A program made the translations under genes and the position numbers. A DNA stretch of 64,000 nt from Panorpa germanica. Lineage: Eukaryota > Arthropoda > Insecta > Mecoptera > Panorpidae. Numbering within the stretch: position 1 is the stretch's first letter; every line of letters starts with the position of its first letter. Below the pieces are notes generated by a model. The model worked only from the letters and a program-made list of their open reading frames with translations, did no database searches and was not told the origin of the DNA. The DNA lies in contig OY783213.1 in NCBI GenBank assembly GCA_963678705.1, forward strand, positions 11,536,451-11,600,450, given 5' to 3'. Shown here one piece after another: positions 50,901 through 61,315 of this stretch.

Positions 50901-53900
50901 TATCTTCGACTAAAGTGACAAGAACTTGAAACTTTTTGCGATCAGAAGTCAGTTGTGTGATAAATTTGGTGAAGTGTCCCTTTTGTGACGTTTCTATCAC
51001 TATATTTCACTTCAATTATAGATCGCATCAACTTTATCTTCATTTGTATTCCGTCATCTGTAGCCGATAAAACAGACATTTCATATAAACGATTGTGAGA
51101 AACTGAACTATAAATGAACTCTTTCATGACAAAAAAATCATACGCATCTTCAATATGATGTCAAAGTGACTCCAAAATGTTTACTGGGAAACCAATTTAT
51201 TTACTGACCAGTTTCTTTGCCGATTGATATTGTCGATTAAGGAGTCGCTCTACCATCGGTTTCTCCATTCATAAAAAGAACTTGTCTAAGCTACCTATCC
51301 GCAAAACAATATTTCTCATTGTAACCCCCGCTAATCCAGCAAGTATTATAAATACCCTATAAACATTTTTGTTAATGCTATAAAATATATATGCTTTGAT
51401 TCTCCCTTACAGTTTTCAACTCTTTTTCAAATCTGACAAGTTTCTGGTAGAAATTTAATAGTAATTTGATGCAATGCTACTAGCGCCTCTGGTGACACAC
51501 ATGTCTGCAATAGAAGTTATTTTTCGCGGGATTTTTAAAATGAATATAAAGGTACGCAATAATTTAAAAACATAGTTTTGGAAACCTTACATACATCAAA
51601 ATATGTAGAAAACCTATCGGAAGTAGAAACAAAACAATAATTTATTTAATGAAATGCAAACAGTATATAAATTAAATTTAAATGCAACCAGCAAAAACAC
51701 TTGGCATTTTGAGAAATAATTTACATATAAATTGCTTATGCATTTGTAAAATAGAAGCAGCGAGGCATATCGTTACGGTTCAGTGCATTACTTTGGCTAG
51801 ATCCCCAATACCGTAGCTGGAAATATTACAGTGAAGCACATAAATTCATTTGGAAACTATACTAATTTAAATGAGACAAAGGTTAGAAGTGCTTACTGAT
51901 TTGTCAGTGAGTTTGTTAATTATTTCAAACATGTATTTTTATTTCTTCACTGTAATTTATTTCATGTGTCATAGGTCAGTGTTCTTTAAATTACATTTCC
52001 GAGAAATCGTTTAATGAAGAACAGTTAATAATAGTATACACATGCAAGTGAGTATCTGCTAATCAAGAAACAAACATGACTCATTCGCTGGTCACTCTTG
52101 ACAGTGAATATTACAATCAGTTCATTGTACGTTAATGCGACGCCTGATACAACCGCAACTACAATTACAATCATTTATAAAGTTCAGACTATGTACTTCT
52201 TTATGAATATTATTTAAACATGAAGTAAGATCTATATAAAAACATATTACGTGTATTTATAAACGTATTGTGTTTTTTTAACCCACGCTCTACTACTATC
52301 TTAAGTTTCATCATCACCATTTTAATTACTATTTTTGTATAATTACTTTTATGAAAATAATATAAAGAATAGGTTTTTAATTTCGTGGGTTTTGAAGTAG
52401 CGTGAGTTTAATGGCAATCGACGATCTAATTATAGAAGGTAGTATTATATTATATTATAGAACAAGTATTTTATAGCGGGTAATTTTAATTACTTCATTT
52501 ACTTTTGTTTTAAATACAAATTGCTGTTTTAAATTAACTATTGATTAAGATATTTAATTAATTTACATAATAGATCCTATTGCAAGACTAAGTTTGTATT
52601 ATATTTTTATTATAAAATCTTTGAAATTAATTTCTTCATATGTCTCAGTCATTCTTATTAAGATATAAATTCCACAAAACAATTTTGGTTTAAATTTGGT
52701 AAATAAAAAAAGAGCCCTGTATTTTAGGTACATGTCCCAGAATTTAAAAAAGTACAAATTATTAACAAATTTAATTAAACTAAATCAAATTTAAAATTCA
52801 GTAATGTTTAAGATAGTACTGCTTCCTTATTTCATGGCAACACAAATAACATAATATTAGAGATTACCTTTAAGTGTGTTATAACAAGTATAGCATTGAT
52901 AAAATTGACTGCCAGAAAATCCTCAAGTATGTAATAATTATTTAATTAATACATAAGAATATTGTTGGAGATATTAACAATTAAAATAGGCATTTTTGAC
53001 CCTTTAATCGTTAAAGGGCCCAGTAAACATTTTAGTCACTTTTCCATCACATTGAAGATGCGTATGATTAATTTGTCATGAAAGAGTTCATTTACAGTTC
53101 AGTTTCTCACAGTCGTTCATAAGAAATGTCTACTTTATCTGCTACAAATAGCGAAACCACTGCACCTGTCGGAATACAAATAAAGATAAAGTTGATAAAC
53201 GTCACAAAATAGGACACTTCACCAAATTATTTACTGGGGGTTAAGAGTTATAAAGACTAAGTTGTTTCGCGGACTCACATCAGATTTCTACTCTTCTTTC
53301 TATGAATTATCATCTCTTTTATACAACAGAGCGTAAAAGAGATGCAGAAAAGTGACAGTCAAACGTCAAATACTAGTTACAGCTAGCTCGTGCAACACAT
53401 AAAGTTTATATATTAATAAAATCGATTACTTATTTATCTACAGAGTGTAATACTTGTCCCGTGACGTAAAGAAATGGTTAAAAAGTTCACAAAACAGCAA
53501 TTAAAATATTAAATAACTATAATACATCTTCTTTAGTAATACTTTTCAAAATATGTTTACAAGCTCATTGAAATTAAGCGCATAAAATTAATTTTATCAT
53601 TTTAGACTTATAACACTTTGTCTTTACAGATCTAACCCTAGTTATTTCAAAAGAACGATTCTTCTAACAACATTCCCCTTTACAAAACCTTTTAACATGT
53701 CTTTTGTTTTGCAGAGCCATACAAACCAGTGGTATAGCGTAAAGTCCCATTCCCACTCACTGTTTTCAGTTTTAATTTAAGGTTTTAACCATAAATGTAA
53801 TTATGAACTTGTGAAATCATGCGTCACATTATTTTGTAATAATTACTTCGTTGTTTAATATAAATTATTGTGTTTAATATAATTAATTTTATTTCTTAAT

Positions 53901-54252
53901 ATTTCAAATACTGAAATTTACATTTTAGGTTAAATTGACACTAAAACTCAGTGAGTGGGAATGGGGCTTAACGCCTGTGTTGACATAAAATATTTTTTCA
54001 CAAATCGCACCGCGTTGTAAATGTTTATCGAGTAATGCAATACGCTATTGTCTTATCAGCTGTAACACGTGAACGCCAGCCTTTGTATAATAAACTTTAT
54101 AAATCGATATTCCACCAAGTTCAATACTACAGCAGTTATCATTAAAAGAAACAAGTACATATAAGAATTAATTATTGACAAAGATACAATACAATACTGA
54201 CCTTTTAATTGGTTGATGCGAGTCTGCCGGTTTAGACTCCGAGCTACTCATG
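41967..54252 (-). CDS. LKLEG/PEYK-repeat protein, possible microtubule-associated (SAXO-like), 7 exons
   Basis: Exons on the minus strand: 54252-54203, 45457-45300, 44924-44498, 43775-42899, 42821-42744, 42676-42541, 42181-41967; 646 residues, all phases closing. The protein carries about 12-13 copies of an 18-residue motif resembling NLKLEGxxxxxPEYKxxY (for example NLKLEGDFKLAPEYSDSF and NLHLEGEMSHSPEYKASY), spaced by lysine/proline-rich linkers. It ends in a tryptophan-rich WMPPWYDANIQR. Regularly spaced EYKxxY/F repeats recall the SAXO (stabiliser of axonemal microtubules)/MDM1/MAP6 class, but I do not recognise the exact family; function is inference. The 50-nt first exon (MSSSESKPADSHQPIK) is joined across 8.7 kb on phase match and a strong donor (AG|GTCAGT) only, so it is the least certain part. 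Two introns contain MITE family 1 copies. Confidence 0.78.
42211..42502 (+). mobile_element. MITE family 1, copy 5, internally deleted, in last intron of the LKLEG-repeat gene
   Basis: The left part (ATGGGCTTGTGTCCTCATTT onward) joins directly to the right part (CTATAAGGAGTTATTAAAAA) and ends ACACAATCCCAT; 292 bp against about 703. It lies in the intron 42182-42540 and makes up 81% of it; without it about 67 nt remain. Confidence 0.85.
43805..44496 (+). mobile_element. MITE family 1, copy 6, filling an intron of the LKLEG-repeat gene
   Basis: Starts ATGGGCTTGTGTCCTCATTT at 43805. It ends in a diverged terminus GGACACAGACCCTA at 44483-44496 where the consensus is GGACACAAGCCCAT. The host intron is 43776-44497 (722 bp), so the element is about 96% of it. 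The minus-strand donor GTAGGG is read from the last host base (44497) plus the element's altered terminus. Confidence 0.87.
44941..45299. other. Intron between exons 2 and 3 of the LKLEG-repeat gene
   Basis: Intron of 375 bp (44925-45299). It contains degenerate internal repeats of an ACTTCCGG-like motif (AACTTCCGGCACAAC, CACTTCCGGTACTA, CACTTCCTGTAGC) at about 45130-45230. No other feature seen. Confidence 0.4.
45696..45847. repeat. Inverted repeat with 21-bp perfect stem in intron 1
   Basis: AGGTAACGCTGTCGAGTTTT at 45696 onward and its reverse complement ending at 45847 form a perfect 21-bp stem separated by about 110 nt of AT-rich sequence. This looks like the core of a degraded TIR element. 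It lies in the first intron of the LKLEG-repeat gene. Confidence 0.65.
46823..47074 (-). mobile_element. MITE family 2b, 252-bp copy
   Basis: Shares the CCAGTAAAC.../...GTTTACTGGG termini and the TTTGGTAAAGTGTCC subterminal block of family 2, but has a different interior (CATCAACTTTATCTTTATTT, AGCCGATAAAATAGATATTT). The first base of the terminus is mutated (ACCAG). Flanked by TG on both sides. Confidence 0.78.
47135..47745 (-). mobile_element. MITE family 1, copy 7, truncated at the right
   Basis: Starts ATGGGCTTGTGTCCTATGGC and runs to CACTAAAAAATGAGGA, where the last 12 or so bases of the terminus (CACAAGCCCAT) are missing. Part of the middle segment is also deleted. Confidence 0.82.
47863..48063. 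mobile_element. TIR element family 3, copy 1 (about 200 bp)
   Basis: Ends TAGTTCAAATTACGAGAGTT and AACTATCGTGATTTGGACTA, inverted repeats over about 35 bp including GGCGGCGACT/AGTCGCCGCC. A second copy is at 49914-50115. TA-rich flanks fit a mariner-like TA target but do not prove it. Confidence 0.8.
48550..48777. mobile_element. TIR element family 4, copy 1 (diverged)
   Basis: Related along its length to 53736-53974: TAGGTTTTAACCTTAAATGT, TGTGAAATCATGCGTCAG, TTTACATTTTAGATTAAAAC. The ends are TACGCTAAACTCGCTG and GGGCGTTACGCC, weakly inverted here. Boundaries are approximate. Confidence 0.6.
49914..50115. mobile_element. TIR element family 3, copy 2
   Basis: Same family as 47863-48063: TAGTTAAAATTACGAGAGTT at the left, CTATCGTGATTTGGACTA at the right, with a shared interior (AAAATTCATTATCGTATTAT). 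It has a 13-nt or so insertion near ATAATGTATATAG. Confidence 0.8.
50948..51188 (-). mobile_element. MITE family 2b, 241-bp copy
   Basis: Interior matches the copy at 46823-47074 (AAATTTGGTGAAGTGTCCC, GCATCAACTTTATCTTCATT). The right end CAAAATGTTTACTGGG is intact; the left terminus is degraded (GTCAGTTG). Flanked by AA on both sides if the element starts at 50948. Confidence 0.72.
51189..53018. other. Intron 1 sequence of the LKLEG-repeat gene
   Basis: About 1.8 kb, AT-rich, no recognised exon. At its right end (about 52968-53018) is a fragment of MITE family 1 (GGAGATATTAACAATTAAAA) into which a family 2b element has inserted. Confidence 0.4.
53019..53238 (+). mobile_element. MITE family 2b, 220-bp copy
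   Basis: CCCAGTAAACATTTTAGTCA to CACCAAATTATTTACTGGG, flanked by GG on both sides. The opposite orientation of the same interior as the copies at 46823 and 50948 (AAATAAAGATAAAGTTGATA). The left flank is a MITE family 1 fragment. Confidence 0.82.
53736..53974. mobile_element. TIR element family 4, copy 2
   Basis: Ends AGCGTAAAGTCCCATTCCCA and its near reverse complement TGGGAATGGGGCTTAACGCC. The pairing continues inward (CACTCACTG/CAGTGAGTG and TTTAAGGTTTTAACC against the right arm). No coding capacity. Confidence 0.8.
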
Positions 54253-54743
54253 ACTACGACAAGAACTACGAATTCAGTATTAGTATTTACAAAATAACAT
54301 TAAACGCACGCAATATTTTATTATTATTATTTAAAAGACACACGAATCTTTGAGACACTAGTAAACAATGATAGTTTGTCTGCAACCCTTTAAATACCTC
54401 CGTCTTTGACGAAGCATTCCGAAACACTAACTGTAAAATGTGTGGCGTTCTGTGAATTTGCAGGCGGTAAATCACGTGGTCCACTTGTTCGTTATTTGAA
54501 AATAACATTCAGCATGTGCTACGGACAACGGGACTACACAGCTATAACGTCTACGCTGTTGAATTATTAACACTTTGCAGTTGAAGAAAACACGTCATTT
54601 GTTATAATTAGTTTTTAAAATATGTACTTTTATTTATGGTATACACAAAACGTTGCAATTTAAATAATTATAAAGATGCTTATAGACGTAATTTATTTAA
54701 TTATTTATCATTCATTTTTAGAATTTATAAAATATATTTGGTA

Positions 54744-55366
54744 ATGGGCTTGTGTCCTCATTTTTTAGTGGTCGATTTTTCAATTGTTGATTGAAATTGA
54801 TGTTAATAAATGTGTATTGGCGTGTCTATTTTATTAAATATCTAAATGTTGACGAAGATATAGCAATTAAAAATTTGAATTGTAGTTTTAGCGCTAGAAA
54901 TGGTCGACAATTGTATGACGTGAAATGCATTTTAACGTCAGTTATTTGTTGAGTAGGTCAGTGCTGTGGTAATGTTTTGTAGCTGTTGGTAGTCAAATAA
55001 TAAAGTCAAGTCAAAGAATAATATGTTTTTATTTTATTTAACCCTGCTAAGGCAGACATAATATTTGAATATTATTGTTCCTTGAAATAACTGTAAATAA
55101 TATTTGATATTTTGATATATAAATACATATAGCAGAAATTTATGAGCTGTAAGGTTGGCAGCGGTTGTGATGTCACATGCATTTGGAATGTGAAAACGTT
55201 GAACCCCTTAAATAATTAAAGAGACAACATGACTTTTTTAATTGTTAATATCTCTTAACATATAAGGAGTTATTAAAAAATAATTGAACATTTGAGGTTC
55301 TAGTAATCAACTTTATCAATATATAGTAAACTTTTATAGAAATTAAGACATAGGACACAAGCCCAT
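54744..55366 (+). mobile_element. MITE family 1, copy 8
   Basis: A 623-bp copy with both termini intact: ATGGGCTTGTGTCCTCATTT and TAGGACACAAGCCCAT. TA flanks on both sides (GGTA|...|TATA). Lacks the same mid-right segment as copy 1 (around AACTTGTCAGAGTTC). Confidence 0.88.
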
Positions 55367-58267
55367 TATAACAAAATCTAGATTTAAATGTAATACATCA
55401 TTAATTCTGGATTAAAACTTATTTTTATAATGCTGAATCATAGCAATTCGACTTATTGGAAGTGTTTTTTATGTATTGTACAAAATTTTATATATTTATA
55501 GGACTGGTATTAAAGGCAATTGCGACTGGATGTAAGTAATTGTAACTAGATACAAATTATATCGCCGAAAGGTAATTGTAACTACAATAGAATTCTCTTC
55601 TTCTTCTCATTTTTCACGGGAGAGTTAATAGACTAAAAATAGGTCATTTCAGATTTGACCCAGCATTTTTCTTTTGCGGAAAGGCGTTTGCGACTAGATA
55701 CAATTGATTTCTCGCAGGGGAGTTAAAAAGGAAGGTCATTTTGGGTTTGGTGTGGCTTCTTCTAATTCCTTGCTCTTTTTTATTTGCTTTTGGTGCTTGG
55801 GTTAGGCCTCCAAAACAAATAATACGGTTCTGAATATAACTTTAATAGGTTAGTGTCTTTTAATAGGTGGCAATACTGTTATATGTCCATTTAAAATTCT
55901 ACTTAACCGCCAAATTCAAATATGTATTCCAATTATAAAACCTCTGCTGAAGTTTACAAAAACTATTAAATACATCTGATTAAAATAGAAAAGATTAAAA
56001 ACTTCTCAAGCGAGCTTTTTGTTTTTTAGGTCATGGTCGTTACGGGACCGGTACGACTCTATGAGCTTAGTTTTATTAAAGAAAAGTGAATTTCTTCATT
56101 TATCCACAGCAACCACAATAAGAAAACTGTCGTGCTTGTTATCGTGTGATCAAGTGGCCAAGTGGCCAAGTGGCCCACATTTCTATTAATTTGGGTTGTA
56201 TTTTAGAATTAATAGACAGTTTTATTCAAGTTTATTGTTTAAGATCTTTAATTTGATTTAGGTGAAGGAAATGTTGTTTGTTAAAATGTGTATTTATATT
56301 ATTTAAAATATAAATTAATATCTTTCAATATCATTGGATAATAAAGTGTATTAAGTGTCCCAAATAGTGGCAACAGATTTAGTAATAAATCAATATAAAG
56401 TTTAATTAATCTCTTATCATAATTTATTCTGTAATTAACATTTGTAATCTTTTTTAATATCAGTTTTAATTATTAGTGATAAATTAGAAACTGTCAGCAC
56501 TGTAATAATATGAAAACGAGGTTAGAATTGTGTCGAAAAAGTGTTGCAACCAGTGCTGTACCAACGCCCCGGGGCGATACTCAAATAGAGAGGGGGTCTT
56601 TCTTTTACCTTTTAGCTGTAGATCATTAAATCGAGTTTTTGGGGATCTATGTTAGACCAGGCTTGTGGCGGACCGCGCCCTTTGTTTCCCCTTCAATACT
56701 GCTCTGTTCACAACCCCATGAAACCGAGGTAGACCGCTGTTTAAGTAACAACGTCCGTTTTCGTTAACGCCTCTCAAATTTAGGTTATGTAAATACGTAA
56801 CTCATGAACTTTTAATTACCATTAAATTAATTAATTCTGCACAATGTCGTCCTGAATCATAAATTGCAGAAAACCATCAGACGAAGAGTAAGGGGATTGC
56901 TAATCGGGCAAAGATAACGGTACGAAAGTTAGCGGTACATCTAAAAATAAAGTCTAAAAATAGTTGAAAGAAAATCAATTAAGTAGTGCGTTTATATGCT
57001 AACAAGTAGGTGAATGAGGGCAAATATTTAAAACAGTCGCAATTCAAATAAATTTAGTTTTAGGTCGTAGAAAAAGTAGGGTTATATTCGTATACATATA
57101 ACCCTACTTTTACTTGTGGTGTAGACGTTATAAAGTACCATAAAATAAACAAATTTAAATAACAATCTGCATTAATTAATTCCGTTAATACACCTCATGA
57201 TTACAAGCAAAATACTACTTGTTAGTTTGCAAAAAGGCGGGAATATATTAATAAAACATTTCCGTTATGTAGCGGAAATAAATTATTTGTATTTATAGTT
57301 CAATGTACAGATATTTTTGGTTATCTTAAGAGTGAACGATGACTTATTTATTCAATATTTTTATTACAACTTTTTTTTTTATTCGAAACTTGATAGAAAA
57401 ACATCAAGATGCCCAAGTTGCTATCACTGAATAGAAAAATACTTGTCCCTTTCAATTTAACTTTTTTTAATTGCGAATATCTTTAACGTATATCCAAAAA
57501 ATATTATGTAATATTTTCGATTATTTATGTAAAATAAATTACTTGTCACAATAATTTTATTTACGAAAAAGTTATTACAATAAATGAATATATATGTTCT
57601 GTTTTTGTCATATTATTTTTATAGAAGAAATAACCGTTATAAATGAATTATTTAGGATACATTCCCTTTAAAATATACTGTCAAACTAAATACAACGAAA
57701 CGATACAACATAAACTGTCGAATGACAAGTATACGTTACAACAGCGCTATATAGAATAATTTTCATGTTAAACAATTATTATGTATCGTGGTGTTATTAT
57801 TGTTGCATAACAACTAGGGGTGAGAAAGATTTATAAAGATAACTGAGTCGTTTTGAATTAATTGGTGAAAGTAATAAATGGCTTCCCGTTTTGTAGTTGA
57901 CCTCGATGCATTTCATTAAAGTCGACAGTAGACACCCCTGCCTCCCCCCTCGCATGGCCGCCTGACGTTTTACCTTGATTGGGTCTAAGGTTGAATTAAG
58001 GAAAGCTGATATAGTTCAAGAGGGAAGAAAACACACGCACGTTTAGGGCTGACATATTACTACAGCTGTATTAATCGAAATTATTCTAAATAATTGTGCA
58101 GAAGGCACATAGTGAATAAAATAAGCTGGTTATTTATATTTGTTATTAATATTTCTTTCTAAATATTGTAAAGACCTTGTGACTTTATGGATAGAACAAG
58201 TTATGCACACATTAGTTTTTAGAACAATGTAGTTGTTTTAAATAAAGTACTTTTATATGAAAATATT
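55367..58267. other. Intergenic region
   Basis: About 2.9 kb with no recognised gene. It includes a short tandem repeat CAAGTGGC (three units, about 56152-56177) and a hairpin at 57072-57111. Local GC-richer patches (56570-56720, 57900-57975) contain no open frame I can support. Confidence 0.45.
57072..57111. repeat. Perfect 16-bp hairpin
   Basis: AAAAGTAGGGTTATAT at 57072-57087 and its exact reverse complement at 57096-57111, with an 8-nt loop. Intergenic; possible small structured element. Confidence 0.65.
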
Positions 58268-61200
58268 ACGCCTGAATTGGTGGCAACACAATTAACGAAA
58301 ATATAAAATACATAAGAAGAATAGAATATAAAATTGTTTTTTTCTCGATTCTTTAATTTTTTTTGATGCAGTTATGTTCATTATGCTCTAAGCTAAAGAT
58401 CTGCTTCATTACATTTTGAATAACTATACGTGTCTGACTTTTATGCGACCTTTTTTAAATTCATGGACATTTTTTTTAAATTTTTTTTTGCGATTCTTTA
58501 ATTCTTTTTGATGCAGTTATGCTCGTTATGTTTTAAAATAAAGAACTGCTTCATTACATTTTAAATACATGCGCAATTTTGGCTTTTATGCGACCTTTTT
58601 TATTTTTATGGACATTTTCTTTCTAATTTCTTTTTTTGATTCTTTGAAATAATTTGATGCAGTTATGTTCGTTATGTTCTAAAATAAAAAACTGTATCAT
58701 TACATTTTAAATACCTACGCAATTTTGGCTTTTATGCGATCTTTTTTATTTTCATGGACATTTTTTTTCTAAATTTTTTTTTTGATTCTTTGGAATAATT
58801 TGATGCAGTTATGTTCGTTATGTTCTAAAATAAAAAACTGCATCATTAGATTTTAAATACCAATGCGGTTCTGACTTTTAAACGACCTTTTTTATTTTCA
58901 TGGACATTTTTTTTCTAAAATTTTTTTTTGATTCTTTGGAATAATTTGATGCAGTTATGTTCTTTATGCTCTAAAATAAAAAACTGTATCATTACATTTT
59001 AAATACCTACGCAATTTTGGCTTTTATGCGACCTTTTTTATTTTCATGGACATTTTTTTTCTAAATTTTTTTTTTGATTCTTTGGAATAATTTGATGCAG
59101 TTATGTTCGTTATGTTCTAAAATAAAAAACTGCATCATTAGATTTTAAATACCAATGCGGTTCTGACTTTTAAACGACCTTTTTTATTTTCATGAACATT
59201 TTCTTCAAAAAGAAAAATTTACGTTTTCCTAAATCTTTTTGATGCAGTTATGTTCGCTTTGCTCTAAAATAAAAAAACTGCATCATTAGATTTTAAATAC
59301 CTACGCGATTTTAGCTTTTAAGCGACCTTTTTTATTTTCATGGACATTTTCTTCAAAAAGAAAAATTTACGTTTTCCTAATTTTTTTTGATGCAGTTATG
59401 TTCGCTATGCTCTAAAATAAAAAACTGCATCATTAGATTTTAAATACCTACGCAATTTTAGCTTTTAAACGACCTTTTTTATTTTCATGGACATTTTCTT
59501 CAAAAAGAAAAATTTACGTTTTAATAATTTTTTTTGATGCAGTTATGTTCGCTATGCTCTAAAATAAAAAACTGCATCATTAGATTTTAAATACCTACGC
59601 GATTTTAGCTTTTAAACGACCTTTTTTATTTTCATGGACATTTTCTTCAAAAAGAAAAATTTACGTTTTCCTAATTTTTTTTGATGCAGTTATGTTCGCT
59701 ATGCTCTAAAATAAAAAACTGCATCATTAGATTTTAAATATCTACGCAGGAACTCAAAAAATTGCATTGCTCTTAAAATCATAAAAGTGAACCTTTTCAT
59801 CATTTTTAACAAGATTATAGCCTTCTTTCATTGCATACTCCGATAAAAAGATTTAATATATTGATATATCATAAACTAAAATACTCATTTAAAAATGAAT
59901 TATAAATTTGAAATCAGCATTTAAAATTAAGTTAAAATCCATTATAAAATGACATATATTTTTCTTAAATTTTTATGAAAAGTAAGAAGAGTATATATAG
60001 TCTTCTTACTTTTCATAAAATTTGTTCGACTTTTTAAGTCGATATCTCGTAAACCAAAAGACTTATCTAAAAATTAATTACAAATTTGAAATCAGCATTC
60101 AAAATTATATAAAAAACCGCTATAAAAATAAAATATTTTCTCCTTCAATTTATCAATGAAAGAAGACTATAATCTTGTTAAAAATGATGAAAAGGTTCAC
60201 TTTTATGATTTTAAGAGCAATGCAATTTTTTGAGTTCCTGCGTAGATATTTAAAATCTAATGATGCAGTTCTTTATTTTAAAGCATAGCGAACATAACTG
60301 CATCAAAAAAATTCAAGAAAATGTATATTTTTCTTTTTAAAGAAAATGTCCATGAAAATAAAAAAGTTCGCATAAAAGCCAAAATCGCGTAGGTATTTAA
60401 AATCTAATGATGCAGTTTTTTATTTTAGAGCATAACGAACATAACTGCATCAAATTATTTCAAGGAATCAAAAAAAAAATTTAGGAAAAAAATGTCCATG
60501 AAAATAAAAAAGGTCGTTTAAAAGCCAGAACTGCATTGGTATTTAAAATCTAATGATGCAGTTTTTTATTTTAAAGCATAGCCAACATAACTGCATCAAA
60601 AAAATTCAAGAAAATGTAATTTTTTCTTTTTAAAGAAAATGTCCATGAAAATAAAAAAGTTTGCATAAAAGCCAAAATCGCGTAGGTATTTAAAATCTAA
60701 TGATGCAGTTTTTTATTTTAGAGCATAACGAACATAACTGCATCAAATTATTCCAAAGAATCAAAAAAAAATTTTAGAAAAAAAATGTCTATGAAAATAA
60801 AAAAAGGTCGTTTAAAAGCCAGAACTGCATTGGTATTTAAAATCTAATAATGCAGTTTTTTATTTTAGAACATCACGAACATAACTGCATCAAATTATTC
60901 CAAAGAATCAAAAAAAAAATTTAGAAAAAAAATTTCCATGAAAATAAAAAAGGTCGCATAAAAGCCAAAATTGCGTAGGTATTTAAAATGTAATGATACA
61001 GTTTTTTATTTTAGAGCATAAAGAACATAACTGCATCAAATTATTCATAAGAATCAAAAAAAGAAATTAGAAAAAAATGTCCATGAAAATAAAAAAGGTG
61101 GCATAAAAGCTAAAATCACGTAGATATTTAAAATGTAATAAATCAGTTCTTTAGTTTAGAGCATAACAAACATAACTGCATCAAAGAAAATTACAGAATT

Positions 61201-61315
61201 GACAAAAAAAAATTTGAAAAAAAGTCCATGAGTTTAAATAAAATTGCATAAATGCCAGAAAATCGTAGATATTCTAAATTGAATTAAAATAGTTGCAAAC
61301 TGTTTAGGCGCATTT
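58268..61315. repeat. 3-kb foldback: inverted arrays of a 146-bp tandem repeat
   Basis: The left arm (about 58316-59750) has 10 tandem units and the right arm (about 60245-61265) has 7 units in reverse complement. The unit anchor GATGCAGTTATGTTC recurs at 58365, 58510, 58656, 58802, 58948, 59094, 59241, 59389, 59536 and 59683 (spacing 145-148). Its complement CATC anchor recurs at 60301, 60448, 60594, 60741, 60888, 61034 and 61179. Each unit also holds a small inverted pair TGATGCAGTT/AACTGCATCA. The pairing continues into the spacer (59750-59830 against 60155-60245). The centre has a perfect 20-bp hairpin (59971-59990/60001-60020) and a directly repeated block containing AAATTTGAAATCAGCATT. 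Possible outer ends are TACGCCTGAAT at 58268 and TTTAGGCGCAT near 61305. It resembles a Foldback-type transposon; there is no coding frame. Confidence 0.85.
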
